A model generated the notes under the pieces. The model saw only the letters and a program-made list of their open reading frames with translations. It was not told where the DNA came from and ran no database searches. Below, in pieces: positions 20,021-29,265 of a stretch of 64,000 bases of DNA. Position 1 is the stretch's first letter. The number at the start of each line of letters is the position of its first letter. Source of the DNA: Gilvimarinus polysaccharolyticus. GTDB lineage: Bacteria > Pseudomonadota > Gammaproteobacteria > Pseudomonadales > Cellvibrionaceae. Position numbers and translations under genes: made by a program. The stretch is taken from the NCBI RefSeq assembly GCF_001187555.1, contig NZ_LFIJ01000002.1:807920-871919 (forward strand), read 5' to 3'.

Positions 20021-20362
20021 TTATTGGTCTGGCTCAGAGGGGGTAATGCTAGCTCGGCGGCAAAATACCTCGTGCAGATACAGGGTGACAATCACCACAG
20101 CAAAACCTCCCAGCATGGCCGGACGCTTGACGTGCTCTAGCGCCAGTCCCTCTTTGGCCAGTTGGTAGCAGGCCAGCCCCCAAGCGGCGGCGGCAAAATA
20201 TCCCCAGCGCATGCGGCGCCAGACACACACAGCGATTGCCAGCGTTAAGGCTGCGGCAAATACGGTCTGAATAGTTAACTCGCCCGCTAACACGCCCGCA
20301 CTTGCAATTAACCACAGCAGTAAGAGTGCGTTGAGTAAATGGGCAATGGCTGTTTTTTTCAT
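20021..20362 (-). CDS. Small integral membrane protein of unknown function
   Basis: This 113-residue product is nearly all hydrophobic, with about four predicted helices (near residues 8-25, 32-48, 52-66 and 82-98). No recognised motif is present. It is preceded by ubiI on the same strand with a 38-base gap, so it may be the last gene of the ygfB-pepP-ubiH-ubiI transcript. Confidence 0.65.
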   Translation of the reverse strand: MKKTAIAHLLNALLLLWLIASAGVLAGELTIQTVFAAALTLAIAVCVWRRMRWGYFAAAAWGLACYQLAKEGLALEHVKRPAMLGGFAVVIVTLYLHEVFCRRASITPSEPDQ

Positions 20363-20400
20363 GGTAATCGACTCGTGGTTAAGAAAAGGCGAGGGCGCAC

Positions 20401-21609
20401 TTACAGCGACAGCCCCATAGCTTGCTGTGCCAATAGGTTTTTTAGCGCGGGTAGGTTATTTACACCGTTTAGCGCGCGGTTGCGCAATAGCGTTAGGCTC
20501 GGTTGGCGTGTGCCAAATAGGCGTTTAAAACTTTCCATCGCCGCCATCATCGTTAAATTATGCCCCATACGTTGGCGCTCGTAGCGGCGCAGTGTCGCGT
20601 GCTCGGCCATGCTTACACCACGGCTCTGGGCGCGTTGCAGCTCATCGCTAAGACAGGCGACATCCAGCAAGCCCAAATTGACGCCTTGACCTGCAAGTGG
20701 GTGAATACTGTGGGCGGCATCGCCGATTAAGGCTAAGCCTGGTTGCACATACGCAGTCGCGTGACGCTGATGTAACGCAAATGCGTGGCGTTGACTAACG
20801 TGTTCAATAGCCCCTAAGCGCCGTTCAAAATGGCGCTCTAACGTCTGGCAAAACGCCGCATCATCAAGTGCCATTAAGATGTCGGCAAATGCCTGATCGG
20901 CCGACCAAACGATAGAGCAATGCTGGCCGTTGCTGGCCTCGGGTGTATCGATTAACGGTAGTAGTGCCAGGGGACCGGTGCGCATAAAGCGTTGCCGAGC
21001 GACGCCGTCATGGTTTGCCTCACAGCGTACGGTGGCTACTATTGCACTTTGTTGATACGACCACTGGCGTTCGTTAAAGCCTGCCAACTGCCGCAGCGGC
21101 GACTGGGCGCCATCGGCGGCGATGGTTAGCGCGGCCGATAAAGTCTCGCCCGAGGCTAGCTCGACGCCGCTACAGCGCTGCTGTTCGGTGCGCAGTAAGG
21201 CGGTGACGGGTTGCTCCCAGCGGCTAACTTGGGTTAATGTTAGGGCGTGTTCGAGCGCTTGGTTAAGTACCCGATGCTCGACAATATGGCCCAGGTTGTC
21301 GCAACCGAGCTCGGCCGCGCTAAATTCGATATGACCCAACCCCTCACCATCCCATACCTGCATATCGTGATAAGGGCAGGCGCGCTGCTCGGCGATGTGG
21401 TGCCAAAGCCCCAATTGTTGCAGCAGCTGTTGCGATGCGGCTGTTAATGCCACTACCCGTGGATCAAACGGCTCAGGTTGGTGCGGTACAGGCGGCGGTG
21501 CTACCAACGCGATTCGAGTTTGTGGCGTCAAACAGCGGCTAAGGCTCAGGGCCAAGCTCGCCCCATTAATACCTGCGCCGACGATAATAATGTCGAATTC
21601 ATTGGCCAC
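20401..21609 (-). CDS. ubiI: UbiI/VisC-type FAD-dependent ubiquinone biosynthesis hydroxylase
   Basis: This class A flavin monooxygenase probably hydroxylates the ubiquinone ring (C5 by analogy with UbiI). It has the dinucleotide-binding motif VGAGINGASLALSL at the N-terminus, the second motif ADGAQSPLRQL, and the third, LIGDAAHSIHPLAGQGVNLG. GTG 21609 is selected because AGGAGAG is five bases upstream; it then overlaps the ubiH stop by 11 bases, indicating coupling. Which ring position it acts on cannot be read from sequence alone, as UbiF, UbiH, UbiI and UbiM are close paralogues. Confidence 0.88.
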   Translation of the reverse strand: MANEFDIIIVGAGINGASLALSLSRCLTPQTRIALVAPPPVPHQPEPFDPRVVALTAASQQLLQQLGLWHHIAEQRACPYHDMQVWDGEGLGHIEFSAAELGCDNLGHIVEHRVLNQALEHALTLTQVSRWEQPVTALLRTEQQRCSGVELASGETLSAALTIAADGAQSPLRQLAGFNERQWSYQQSAIVATVRCEANHDGVARQRFMRTGPLALLPLIDTPEASNGQHCSIVWSADQAFADILMALDDAAFCQTLERHFERRLGAIEHVSQRHAFALHQRHATAYVQPGLALIGDAAHSIHPLAGQGVNLGLLDVACLSDELQRAQSRGVSMAEHATLRRYERQRMGHNLTMMAAMESFKRLFGTRQPSLTLLRNRALNGVNNLPALKNLLAQQAMGLSL

Positions 21610-22825
21610 GATAGCTCTCCTGTGCTCGGCTGACACCCATCATGTGGCGGCCAAATGCGCTGCGCAACGCAGGGGCTAGCTCAAGGCTAAGTAGCCCTAG
21701 GTGGCGCAGGGCGATAGCCGGTAATGCGCTGCTGCTAAACAGTCGCACCATAGTGTCGCCGGCGCGAGTGGTTAGCGCTTGGTCGCGCTCGCGCTCGGCA
21801 AGATAACGTTGCAGTAGCGCTAGTTCGCCGGGATTATCACTGTTGGTAATAATACTTGCCAGTGCGGCGCAATCGCGCAGAGCTAAATTAAAACCTTGGC
21901 CGGCCACCGGGTGCAAAAAATGCGCGGAGTTGCCCACTAACACTAAGTTACGCCGCACCTGCTCGCGCGCTTGACGCAATACCAGTGGGTAGCTGTGTCG
22001 TGGGCTAAGCGCCTGAAAGCGCCCCAAGCGATGGCCAAAATGTTGTTGCAGGGCGGCCAAAAAATCTTGCTCGCTTAATGCCAATAGGGTGTGACTGGCG
22101 TCTGTTGGTTGAGTCCATACCAGTGCCATCTCGCGTGCTTGCGGCGATTGCCCCAAGGGCAGTAAAGCCAGTGGCCCACTGCTTAAAAAGCGCTCGTAAG
22201 CCACACCTAAATGCGGCTTGCTGGTTTTTACGTTGGCGATAATAGCGCTCTGATGGTAGGGCGTATCGTGAGTGGTAATACCAAGACTTTGGCGCAGTGG
22301 CGAGTGCGCGCCGTCAGCGACTGCTGTCAGGCGTGCGCTTAATGGCGTGGTTTGTTGTTGTAAGGTTAGCTGGTAGCCGTTGGCGGTAGGGGTTAAACCG
22401 GTCACATCGGCCTGATGCAGAGTAATATTGTTGTGGTTATTAAGCGCTTGCAGCAACACTCGGCCGAGCCAAGTATTAGCAATCACATAGCCTTGAGTCG
22501 CGTTGCCGGTGCTGCTGGCATCTAATAATTGACCGGGCAAATAACCACGGTCGGATACATGCACCGCATTGATGGCAGTGGCGTGACGGGCTAATAGTTG
22601 CCACAGCTGCAGCTGTGTAAAAAGGTTGACGCTGCCGGCCGAAAGCGCCGTGGCACGAGCGTCAAAGCTTGGGTGGTAAGGGCCGCTGTCGGGCACGTTA
22701 GGTTGTGGGTCGACAATAGCAATGCGCCAGTCGGGCCGCGCTTGGGCACACAGCAGCGCCAAACAGGCACCGGCAGGGCCGGCGCCAACAATGGCTAGAT
22801 CATAGCTACACTCGCTATGGTTCAC
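21599..22825 (-). CDS. ubiH: UbiH-type FAD-dependent ubiquinone biosynthesis hydroxylase
   Basis: This is a paralogue of the next gene (ubiI) and likely hydroxylates C6 in ubiquinone synthesis. FAD motifs are IVGAGPAGACLALLC at the N-terminus, ADGAHSPLRQSLG in the middle and LVGNSAHFLHPVAGQGFNL, where Asn replaces the usual Asp of GDAAH. It begins with GTG at 22825, two bases from the pepP stop. The order pepP-ubiH-ubiI matches E. coli, which is the main reason for calling this copy ubiH. Confidence 0.88.
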   Translation of the reverse strand: MNHSECSYDLAIVGAGPAGACLALLCAQARPDWRIAIVDPQPNVPDSGPYHPSFDARATALSAGSVNLFTQLQLWQLLARHATAINAVHVSDRGYLPGQLLDASSTGNATQGYVIANTWLGRVLLQALNNHNNITLHQADVTGLTPTANGYQLTLQQQTTPLSARLTAVADGAHSPLRQSLGITTHDTPYHQSAIIANVKTSKPHLGVAYERFLSSGPLALLPLGQSPQAREMALVWTQPTDASHTLLALSEQDFLAALQQHFGHRLGRFQALSPRHSYPLVLRQAREQVRRNLVLVGNSAHFLHPVAGQGFNLALRDCAALASIITNSDNPGELALLQRYLAERERDQALTTRAGDTMVRLFSSSALPAIALRHLGLLSLELAPALRSAFGRHMMGVSRAQESYRGQ

Positions 22826-22827
22826 AG

Positions 22828-24162
22828 TTAGGCGTCTCGCTCAAGGGCCGCTTGGGCCATCAGCGCTTCAATGGCGGCGACCGATTTTGGCACTGTGTTG
22901 GTCAGGACCTCGCAGCCGTCTTTAGTAATCAGCACGTCATCTTCAATTCTAATTCCAATACCGCGCCATTTTTTGGCGACTTGCTCGTCATCGGGTGATA
23001 CATAAATCCCCGGCTCGACGGTCATCACCATACCGGGCTCTAGTACGCGCCATTCGCCACCGACTTTGTAATCGCCGACATCGTGCACATCCATACCTAG
23101 CCAGTGGCCGATGCGATGCATGTAAAAGCGGCGGTAGGCGCCGTCTGCAATCAATGTTTCTAGTTCGCCCTCAAGTAGGCCGAGTTGGAGCAGGCCCTCT
23201 GTAATGACGCGTACCGAAACTTCGTGAGGTTCGTTCCAGTGAGTGCCGGGCTTTAAAATTGCGGTTGCGGCGTCTTGGGCGGCTAATACGATCTCGTATA
23301 GGGCGCGTTGCTCTGGACTAAAGGCGCCATTTACCGGAAAGGTTCGGGTAATGTCGGCAGCGTAGCCTTCCAGCTCGCAGCCGGCGTCAATTAAGACTAA
23401 ATCGCCCGCTTTAAGTGCGGCACTGTTGTCGATGTAATGCAAAACACAGCCGTTTTTACCGCCGCCGACAATCGTGCTGTAGGCTGGGTGTCGTGCGCCG
23501 GCCATGGCAAACTCGTGCAGGATCTCGGCCTCTAGCTGATACTCCATAACCCCAGGCTGACAGTAGCGCATGGCGCGCGCGTGGGCGCGGGCCGAGATTT
23601 CACCGGCTTCGGCCATAACGCGGGCCTCGGCGGCACTTTTGTACAGGCGGTTGTCGTGTAAAAAATGCGATAGATCTAAAAATTCGCCGGGTGGGGTGGC
23701 GCCCGAGCGAACTTTGGCGCGAATGGCGTTGACCCACTCCATGACTTGGCGGTCAAAGTTGGCGTCTTTACCCATGGCGTAATAGACCCGATCGCGGCCC
23801 TCTAGCAAGCCCGGTAAAATATCGTCGATATCGTCGATAGGGAAAGCGTCATCGGCGCCGTATTCACGGCAAGCGCCTTCGGGGCCGGCGCGGTAACCGT
23901 CCCAAATTTCACGCTCGGGGTCGCGGTCGCGACAAAACAAAACAAACTCACCGTGTTCGCGTCCAGGGATAAGCGCGAGCACTGCCTCCGGCTCGTGAAA
24001 GCCTGTAAGGTAAAAAAAGTCACTGTCTTGGCGGTATAGATATTCGGTATCGCGCGAGCGGGTACGCTCGGGCGCAGCCGGTACGATAGCGATACTATCG
24101 GGCTCCATAACGTCCATCAGCGCTTTGCGGCGGCGAGTAAATTCGGCTTTGGTGATGCGCAT
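22828..24162 (-). CDS. pepP: Xaa-Pro aminopeptidase (AMPP II)
   Basis: This Mn-dependent M24B peptidase removes an N-terminal residue before proline. An N-terminal creatinase-like domain is followed by the pita-bread fold. The metal ligands are visible: DAGCELEGYAADITRTFP (two Asp), HRIGHWLGMDVHD (His), VEPGIYV (Glu) and GIRIEDDVL (Glu). The length of 444 residues matches E. coli PepP. It follows ygfB and precedes ubiH, the standard order. Confidence 0.96.
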   Translation of the reverse strand: MRITKAEFTRRRKALMDVMEPDSIAIVPAAPERTRSRDTEYLYRQDSDFFYLTGFHEPEAVLALIPGREHGEFVLFCRDRDPEREIWDGYRAGPEGACREYGADDAFPIDDIDDILPGLLEGRDRVYYAMGKDANFDRQVMEWVNAIRAKVRSGATPPGEFLDLSHFLHDNRLYKSAAEARVMAEAGEISARAHARAMRYCQPGVMEYQLEAEILHEFAMAGARHPAYSTIVGGGKNGCVLHYIDNSAALKAGDLVLIDAGCELEGYAADITRTFPVNGAFSPEQRALYEIVLAAQDAATAILKPGTHWNEPHEVSVRVITEGLLQLGLLEGELETLIADGAYRRFYMHRIGHWLGMDVHDVGDYKVGGEWRVLEPGMVMTVEPGIYVSPDDEQVAKKWRGIGIRIEDDVLITKDGCEVLTNTVPKSVAAIEALMAQAALERDA

Positions 24163-24209
24163 GCAGACCTCAGTATTGGTGTTGTAAGATGCGAGGAGTT
24201 AATCGCACA

Positions 24210-24791
24210 TTAATGCAGCGTGGCGTTGTTTTCAGGTTTGCGGTCAGGCGCTGATTCGCCGTAAGCCTCAAACAACCCGAGCGCCGCTAAACGTACGTAC
24301 TCGGCAATTTCTAAAAAATCTGCCTCGCCACTGGCGGCGTCATTATCATCGCCCTCTACCTGCACGATAGCGGCAAAGTCGCCTAACGTTTCGTTTACCT
24401 CTTGGGGTAGGGTGCCGCGTTCGACAACACCCGCACTGCCAAAGCCCGATAAAAATCCGTGACACCATTGGGATAATGCCTCTACCCGCTCGGACATGCC
24501 TTGCTCGTCGTCGGGTAAAAACAGCACAAAACTAAAGCCGTCACCCTGTAATTGATCTTTGGTGTCTTTTAATAGCTTGATAAGCGCATCAACGGTGGCA
24601 GTATCGGGTGTTTCCGTTAGCGCCATAAAGTCGTCAACCAGTCGCAGCCAGTCGGCCTCGTTGAGGGGGCTGCCACACAGGCGGCCACAAAGCATGCCTT
24701 GTAGCTCGGCTGGGCTGTTTACCGCACCCAATGGGTCGAGCAATTCGTCCCAGCGGTCGAATTCGTTTTCAGTTCTTACAATTTCTGTCAT
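24210..24791 (-). CDS. ygfB: YgfB/UPF0149 family protein
   Basis: This acidic cytosolic protein of 193 residues has conserved blocks LQGMLCGRLCGSPLNEADW, WCHGFLSGFG and EIAEYVRLAAL. Some homologues carry a C-terminal SEC-C motif, but this one does not. In Pseudomonas aeruginosa YgfB has been linked to repression of an amidase pathway affecting beta-lactam resistance; whether that holds here is unknown. ATG 24791 replaces a longer frame from 24827. It heads the pepP-ubiH-ubiI operon and is divergent from the zapA unit. Confidence 0.92.
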   Translation of the reverse strand: MTEIVRTENEFDRWDELLDPLGAVNSPAELQGMLCGRLCGSPLNEADWLRLVDDFMALTETPDTATVDALIKLLKDTKDQLQGDGFSFVLFLPDDEQGMSERVEALSQWCHGFLSGFGSAGVVERGTLPQEVNETLGDFAAIVQVEGDDNDAASGEADFLEIAEYVRLAALGLFEAYGESAPDRKPENNATLH

Positions 24792-24925
24792 GGGGTAGCC
24801 CTCTGTTAATGGCGCATATGCTATCACGAGTGCCGCATTGGCCCCGATAAAGGCCGCGTAATGTGTGCAAATATCACAAAAAATTGTTGTGCCGTAAGTT
24901 ATCTTAGAAATTCCATCAACTACAT

Positions 24926-24954
24926 TTGACCCTCTGCCAAGGGCGCAATATAGT
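24926..24954 (+). promoter_or_regulatory. Sigma-70 promoter for the TIGR02449-zapA-6S RNA unit
   Basis: TTGACC (24926-24931) and TATAGT (24949-24954) are separated by exactly 17 bases and sit about 30 bases ahead of the first gene. Both hexamers match the consensus at five of six positions. Confidence 0.7.
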
Positions 24955-24986
24955 AGCCTCTGAAGCCCAATTGGTCACCTGCCGTT

Positions 24987-25193
24987 ATGCCTGAAGATTT
25001 TATACTCACACTAGAAGCCAAACTGGATGAATTGATTCGCCAGTGCAGCCGCTTGCAGCAGGAAAACACCGCGCTAAAAACCCGCGAGGGTGAGTGGCAA
25101 CATGAGCGTGTGCGCTTGGTAGAAAAAAACGAGCTGGCGCGCACCCGCGTCGAAGCCATGATCACCCGACTGAAAAACCTAGAAGCCCAGTAG
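24987..25193 (+). CDS. TIGR02449 small coiled-coil protein
   Basis: This 68-residue protein is one continuous coiled coil (LEAKLDELIRQCSRLQQEN onward, with heptad leucines). It belongs to the TIGR02449 group found beside zapA in gammaproteobacteria and resembles ZapB-like division proteins in size and form. A role in FtsZ-ring organisation is inferred from position only. zapA starts 50 bases downstream. Confidence 0.82.
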   Translation: MPEDFILTLEAKLDELIRQCSRLQQENTALKTREGEWQHERVRLVEKNELARTRVEAMITRLKNLEAQ

Positions 25194-25242
25194 CGGGCGT
25201 TTTTCCCTGCGCTATGGTGACACAGCAGTAAGAGGATAACCG

Positions 25243-25545
25243 GTGAGTAACGAGACCGTCAGCGTTAAAATTCTTGATAAAGACTACCAGGTTGCCTGCC
25301 CCGCCGATGAGCGTATGGCGTTGCTGCAATCGGCGCAGGTGTTGGATGAGCGCATGCGTAAGATTAAAAACTCGGGCGGTGTTGCCGGCTTAGAGCGAAT
25401 TGCTGTGATGGCGGCGCTAAACCTGAGCCACGAGCTGATATTAGCGCAGCAAGTAGGTCAGACATCAGGGGTTAGCCAGGCGGTGTTAGATCGCATGCAG
25501 AGCAAAATAGAAAGCCAATTAAATCAGTTGTCTGGCTCAGAGTAG
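25243..25545 (+). CDS. zapA: Cell division protein ZapA
   Basis: ZapA is a cytosolic protein that bundles FtsZ filaments. The 100 residues show the N-terminal VSVKILDKDYQVACP strand region, the central helix with IAVMAALNLSHELI, and a C-terminal coiled coil. It starts with GTG at 25243, preceded by AAGAGGAT. 6S RNA follows 15 bases after the stop, as in E. coli where zapA and ssrS share transcription. Confidence 0.94.
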   Translation: MSNETVSVKILDKDYQVACPADERMALLQSAQVLDERMRKIKNSGGVAGLERIAVMAALNLSHELILAQQVGQTSGVSQAVLDRMQSKIESQLNQLSGSE

Positions 25546-25560
25546 AGCAACTGACAACAG

Positions 25561-25775
25561 AAATCTTTGAGATCGAGCGGCAACTTAGTTACAATGAACA
25601 CTACCCTGGGATGTACGCCAGTCGACTAAGTCCTTGAGCCGATACTGCTGTACCAGGTAGCACCTCGCTGGTGTTTGTGTGCATGTCCGCTTGCCGGAAA
25701 GCCTAATAGCATCGCAGGAGCCACCCCTTGAACTCTAGGGTTCAAGGCCAACTTGACAGCGGCATCTTGGGGTTT
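25561..25775 (+). ncRNA. ssrS: 6S RNA
   Basis: 6S RNA mimics an open promoter and sequesters sigma-70 RNA polymerase in stationary phase. Conserved blocks typical of enterobacterial and pseudomonad 6S RNA are visible: a closing stem in which AAATCTTTGAGA pairs with the distal GGCATCTTGGGGTTT, then CTTGAGCCGATAC, GTGCATGTCCGCTTGCCGG, GAAAGCC, and the palindromic CTTGAACTCTAGGGTTCAAG. The zapA-ssrS-fau gene order adds strong support. The ends are approximate. No protein-coding gene is likely in this stretch, although a reading frame of the next gene extends back into it. Confidence 0.93.
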
Positions 25776-25788
25776 TAATTCTTTGCTT

Positions 25789-26421
25789 ATGGCCCGCTCC
25801 GACCTTTCTGCTACTCCTTTACCTACTTCTTCTAATCGTCGTGAATTGCGCCGTGTGCTGCGTACTCGCCGTCGATCTTTATCGCCTGCGCAGCAAATGC
25901 GTGCCAGTGCCGGTCTGCGTCAGCAGCTGCAAAAACAGCCTTGGTTTAATCGCGCGCAACGCATTGCCCTATACTGGCCAGCCGATGGCGAGATAGATCC
26001 ACGCCCGATAGCCGCTGCTGCTTGGCAGCGCCATAAACGTTGTTATTTACCGGTATTGCACCGCTGGTTAAAGCGTCGCCTTTGGTTTACGCCTTTTGCC
26101 CGTGATACCCAGTTTGGTAAAAATCGCTTTGGTATTCCAGAGCCGATTGCCGCGCAGCGTTTGCCGCGTAATCCGCGCCATCTGGATGTCGTGCTGGTGC
26201 CGTTGGTGGGCTTTGATCGTAGCGGGGGTAGGTTGGGTATGGGCGGTGGCTTCTACGACACCACCTTTGCCGCTAAGCGCCGTGGTGGTCACTTTAAACG
26301 TCCGCGGTTAGTGGGGGTCGCGCACAGTTGCCAGGAGGTGGCGGCATTAGAACTTGCCAGCTGGGATGTCCCACTCGATGGCATTGCCACCGAGCGGGAG
26401 TATATTGCGATTGCACGTTGA
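25789..26421 (+). CDS. fau: 5-formyltetrahydrofolate cyclo-ligase
   Basis: This enzyme uses ATP to convert 5-formyl-THF to 5,10-methenyl-THF. The signature GFDRSGGRLGMGGGFYD is present, with the basic N-terminal RRELRRVLRTRRRSLS that binds nucleotide/substrate. It has 210 residues from ATG 25789; an upstream in-frame start inside 6S RNA was rejected. No strong ribosome site is seen. The E. coli homologue ygfA (fau) is likewise immediately downstream of ssrS. Confidence 0.93.
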   Translation: MARSDLSATPLPTSSNRRELRRVLRTRRRSLSPAQQMRASAGLRQQLQKQPWFNRAQRIALYWPADGEIDPRPIAAAAWQRHKRCYLPVLHRWLKRRLWFTPFARDTQFGKNRFGIPEPIAAQRLPRNPRHLDVVLVPLVGFDRSGGRLGMGGGFYDTTFAAKRRGGHFKRPRLVGVAHSCQEVAALELASWDVPLDGIATEREYIAIAR

Positions 26422-26430
26422 GTTAAGCGC

Positions 26431-27945
26431 TTAGGCTAGAAAATACTTGTACGCTTCGTTGTCGCTTTCATCCCAAAACGGGTAGTTGATTTCGGCCAAA
26501 AACTTTTTCACTTGGGCGCGCTCGGCCATTGGCACTTGCATTCCCACCAACACCCGACCATAAGCCGAGCCGTGGTTGCGATAGTGAAATAACGATATAT
26601 TCCAGCGTCCGGCGACTTGGGTTAAAAAGGCTAGTAGAGCGCCGGGCCGCTCGGGGAATTCAAACCGAAATACCATTTCATCAGACACTTGTATTGCGTG
26701 TCCGCCGACCATGTAACGAATATGCATCTTGGCCATTTCGTTATCGGTCATATCGACTAAATCGTAGCCTTTTGCCCGCAAATCACTCACCAGCTCTTCT
26801 CGGTCGCTGGGGTCGGTGCCGACCTGAATACCGACAAAAATACGCGCTTGACTGGAATCGGCAAAGCGGTAGTTAAATTCGGTGATATTGCGCCGCCCTA
26901 AGGCGCGGCAAAATTCTTTGTAAGCGCCGGGACGCTCGGGAATCGTTACGGCTAAAATGGCCTCGCGTTTTTCGCCAATCTCGGTGCGCTCCGAAATATA
27001 GCGCAGGCGATCGAAGTTAATATTGGCGCCACTATCAATCGCCACTAAGGTTTGACCGCTAATATTGTTGTCGGCGACGTATTTTTTTAAGCCGGCAACA
27101 CTTACTCCGCCAGCGGGTTCGGCAATCGAGCGGGTGTCTTCAAAGATATCTTTAATTCCAGCGCAAATCTCATCGGTGTTAACGGTGATCACGCCATCAA
27201 TGGTTTGCTTGAGCACTCTAAAAGTTTCTTTGCCAATTTGCCCTACCGCTACGCCGTCGGCAAAGATGCCTACTTGTGGCAGGGTAACCCGCCGGCCGCG
27301 CTCGAGTGCTGCGGCAAGGCAGGCGGACTCTTGCGATTCGACAGCAAATACTTTGACATTGGGACGTACATACTTAACGTACGCGGCAATGCCAGCACAC
27401 AAACCGCCACCGCCAACGGGGACAAAAATCGCGTCAATGTGTTTCGGATATTGACGCAAGATCTCCATTGCTACTGTGCCTTGCCCGGCAATCACATCGG
27501 CATCATCAAATGGGTGAATATAGGTGAGGTTTTTTTCGGCCACCAGCTTTTGTGAATGCTGGGATGCCTCGTCAAAGTTGTCGCCGTGTAAAACCACTTT
27601 GGCACCGCGCGCACGTACCGCATCGACCTTGATGGCGGGCGTGGTACGAGGCATCACAATGATGGCTTTAACCCCTAAGTGCTGCGCCCCCAAGGCTAAG
27701 CCCTGGGCGTGGTTGCCCGCTGAGGCGGCAATAACGCCACGCTGGCGCTCTTCATCGGTTAATTGCAGCAGCTTGTTGTAGGCTCCGCGAATTTTAAATG
27801 AAAATACCGGTTGCAGATCTTCGCGCTTTAGCAGGACATTGTTGTCCGTACGTTGCGATAAAAGTCGCGTTTGCTCGAGCGGAGTCTCGACCGCGAGGTC
27901 ATAGATGCGAGCGTTAAGGATACGTTTTATGTAAGAGTCGGGCAT
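26431..27945 (-). CDS. ilvA: Threonine dehydratase, biosynthetic (IlvA)
   Basis: This PLP enzyme deaminates threonine to 2-oxobutyrate, the first step to isoleucine. The N-terminal fold-type II domain has the PLP lysine in FSFKIRGAYNKL, the SAGNHAQGLA substrate loop and the VGGGGLCAGIA phosphate loop. Two C-terminal ACT-like regulatory modules (AILAVTIPERPGAYKEF and MVFRFEFPERPGALLAF) make it the isoleucine-sensitive form. ATG 27945 gives 504 residues. It is divergent from rpiA, a pairing seen in E. coli and Pseudomonas relatives. Confidence 0.96.
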   Translation of the reverse strand: MPDSYIKRILNARIYDLAVETPLEQTRLLSQRTDNNVLLKREDLQPVFSFKIRGAYNKLLQLTDEERQRGVIAASAGNHAQGLALGAQHLGVKAIIVMPRTTPAIKVDAVRARGAKVVLHGDNFDEASQHSQKLVAEKNLTYIHPFDDADVIAGQGTVAMEILRQYPKHIDAIFVPVGGGGLCAGIAAYVKYVRPNVKVFAVESQESACLAAALERGRRVTLPQVGIFADGVAVGQIGKETFRVLKQTIDGVITVNTDEICAGIKDIFEDTRSIAEPAGGVSVAGLKKYVADNNISGQTLVAIDSGANINFDRLRYISERTEIGEKREAILAVTIPERPGAYKEFCRALGRRNITEFNYRFADSSQARIFVGIQVGTDPSDREELVSDLRAKGYDLVDMTDNEMAKMHIRYMVGGHAIQVSDEMVFRFEFPERPGALLAFLTQVAGRWNISLFHYRNHGSAYGRVLVGMQVPMAERAQVKKFLAEINYPFWDESDNEAYKYFLA

Positions 27946-28049
27946 GGTCACGTCTATGGTTGAGTGGCAGCGAGTGGATTGAGCGCTGCCCATGATAAAC
28001 AATTTAGCTCTGTCTGGCATCCGCCGTCACACAAACCTGATAAAGCCCG

Positions 28050-28055
28050 TATAAT
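28050..28055 (+). promoter_or_regulatory. -10 element upstream of rpiA
   Basis: A perfect TATAAT stands 31 bases before the rpiA start. No convincing -35 hexamer sits 16-18 bases upstream, so this may need an activator or be fortuitous. Confidence 0.4.
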
Positions 28056-28086
28056 AACCGGGCCGAAGAATCTCTGTGAGGTTGTC

Positions 28087-28761
28087 ATGAATCAAGACCA
28101 GCTCAAACAAGCTGTGGCTCGCGCGGCCATAGAATATATTACCCCTAAGCTACAAGCCGATAGTATTCTGGGGGTGGGTACCGGCTCGACCGCCAATTTT
28201 TTTATAGACATGCTGGGCGAACTTAAGCATGACTTTGCCGGTGCGGTGGCCAGTTCTGACAGCTCGGCGCAGCGGCTTAAGGCGTTGGGAATAGAGGTGT
28301 TGGATTTAAACAGTGCCGGTGAGCTGGTGGCCTATGTTGATGGCGCCGATGAGGCTAATGCGCAGTTATCACTGATTAAGGGCGGTGGTGCGGCGTTAAC
28401 CCGCGAGAAGATTGTTGCGGCGGTTGCACGAGAATTTGTTTGTATCGCCGACCAAAGTAAGTGGGTCGATGTATTGGGTGAGTACCCTCTGCCGGTCGAG
28501 GTGATCCCGATGGCGCGCTCGTATGTATCGCGGGAGTTGGTTAAGTTGGGCGGCAGCCCGATATACCGCGAAGGTGTGATAACCGATAACGGCAACGTAA
28601 TTATTGATGTGCATCAGTTGACGATTCTCGAGCCTAAAAAGCTCGAGACAGAGATCAATCAGTTAACTGGTGTGGTGGCGAGCGGTTTATTCGCCCACCG
28701 CGGCGCCGATGTATTGCTGTTGGGCACCACCGAAGGCGTAAAAACCATCCGGCCGGTGTGA
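28087..28761 (+). CDS. rpiA: Ribose-5-phosphate isomerase A
   Basis: RpiA interconverts ribose-5-phosphate and ribulose-5-phosphate in the pentose phosphate pathway. The phosphate loop [11 protein letters not shown], the acidic DGADEAN motif with the catalytic neighbourhood, and [15 protein letters not shown] are all present. ATG 28087 gives 225 residues; a longer frame from 27964 overlaps ilvA and was rejected. A strong terminator follows. Confidence 0.97.
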   Translation: MNQDQLKQAVARAAIEYITPKLQADSILGVGTGSTANFFIDMLGELKHDFAGAVASSDSSAQRLKALGIEVLDLNSAGELVAYVDGADEANAQLSLIKGGGAALTREKIVAAVAREFVCIADQSKWVDVLGEYPLPVEVIPMARSYVSRELVKLGGSPIYREGVITDNGNVIIDVHQLTILEPKKLETEINQLTGVVASGLFAHRGADVLLLGTTEGVKTIRPV

Positions 28762-28801
28762 CATTAGTTGTACTTTTTAGATGCTGCTTTTAGCCGCAGC
28801 C

Positions 28802-28843
28802 AGCCACAAAAAAGCCCGGACGAATCCGGGCTTTTTTGTGGCT
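28802..28843. terminator. Bidirectional terminator between rpiA and rpmG
   Basis: A 19-bp perfect stem (left arm 28802-28820, right arm 28825-28843) with loop CGAA contains AAAAAAGCCCGGA / TCCGGGCTTTTTT, so both strands end in a T run. It serves convergent rpiA (+) and the rpmB-rpmG operon (-). Confidence 0.92.
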
Positions 28844-28857
28844 GGTAAAATCAACAA

Positions 28858-29013
28858 CTACTTGATTTTGCCTTCCTTATAAACAACGTGCTTGCGAACA
28901 ACAGGATCAAATTTTTTGATCTCCATTTTTTCGGGCATGGTGCGTTTGTTTTTGTCGGTCGTGTAAAAGTGACCGGTACCTGCGGACGAATTCAGACGAA
29001 TCTTCTCGCGCAT
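28858..29013 (-). CDS. rpmG: 50S ribosomal protein L33
   Basis: This 51-residue protein of the large ribosomal subunit runs [19 protein letters not shown] onward and ends VVYKEGKIK. It has no cysteine, so it is the zinc-free (C-) form. AGGAG stands just before the ATG. It follows rpmB by 15 bases in the conserved rpmB-rpmG operon. Confidence 0.96.
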   Translation of the reverse strand: MREKIRLNSSAGTGHFYTTDKNKRTMPEKMEIKKFDPVVRKHVVYKEGKIK

Positions 29014-29028
29014 GATATATCTCCTAAA

Positions 29029-29265
29029 TTAGACTTTTTCACCACGAGCACGCATATCGGTCAATACAGACTCGATGCCGCGCTTGTCGATCACTCGCAT
29101 ACCTTTTGCAGAGACGCGCAGTTTCACAAAGCGTTTTTCTGCTTCAATCCAGAAACGGTGCGTGTGCAAGTTTGGCAAAAAACGACGCTTGGTGTGGTTC
29201 TTTGCGTGAGAAACATTGTTTCCGGTCATGGGACGCTTACCGGTAACCTGACATACCTTAGACAT
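29029..29265 (-). CDS. rpmB: 50S ribosomal protein L28
   Basis: This large-subunit ribosomal protein has 78 residues, starting [20 protein letters not shown] and ending DMRARGEKV. Only one cysteine is present, so it lacks the zinc-binding set. ATG 29265 is the family start; the open frame continues upstream to 29424 without meaning. A consensus promoter lies about 210 bases upstream. Confidence 0.97.
   Translation of the reverse strand: MSKVCQVTGKRPMTGNNVSHAKNHTKRRFLPNLHTHRFWIEAEKRFVKLRVSAKGMRVIDKRGIESVLTDMRARGEKV

Noticed and set aside
25753-25788. Upstream start for the 5-FCL gene
   Set aside because: It lies inside 6S RNA; the ATG at 25789 gives the normal family length.
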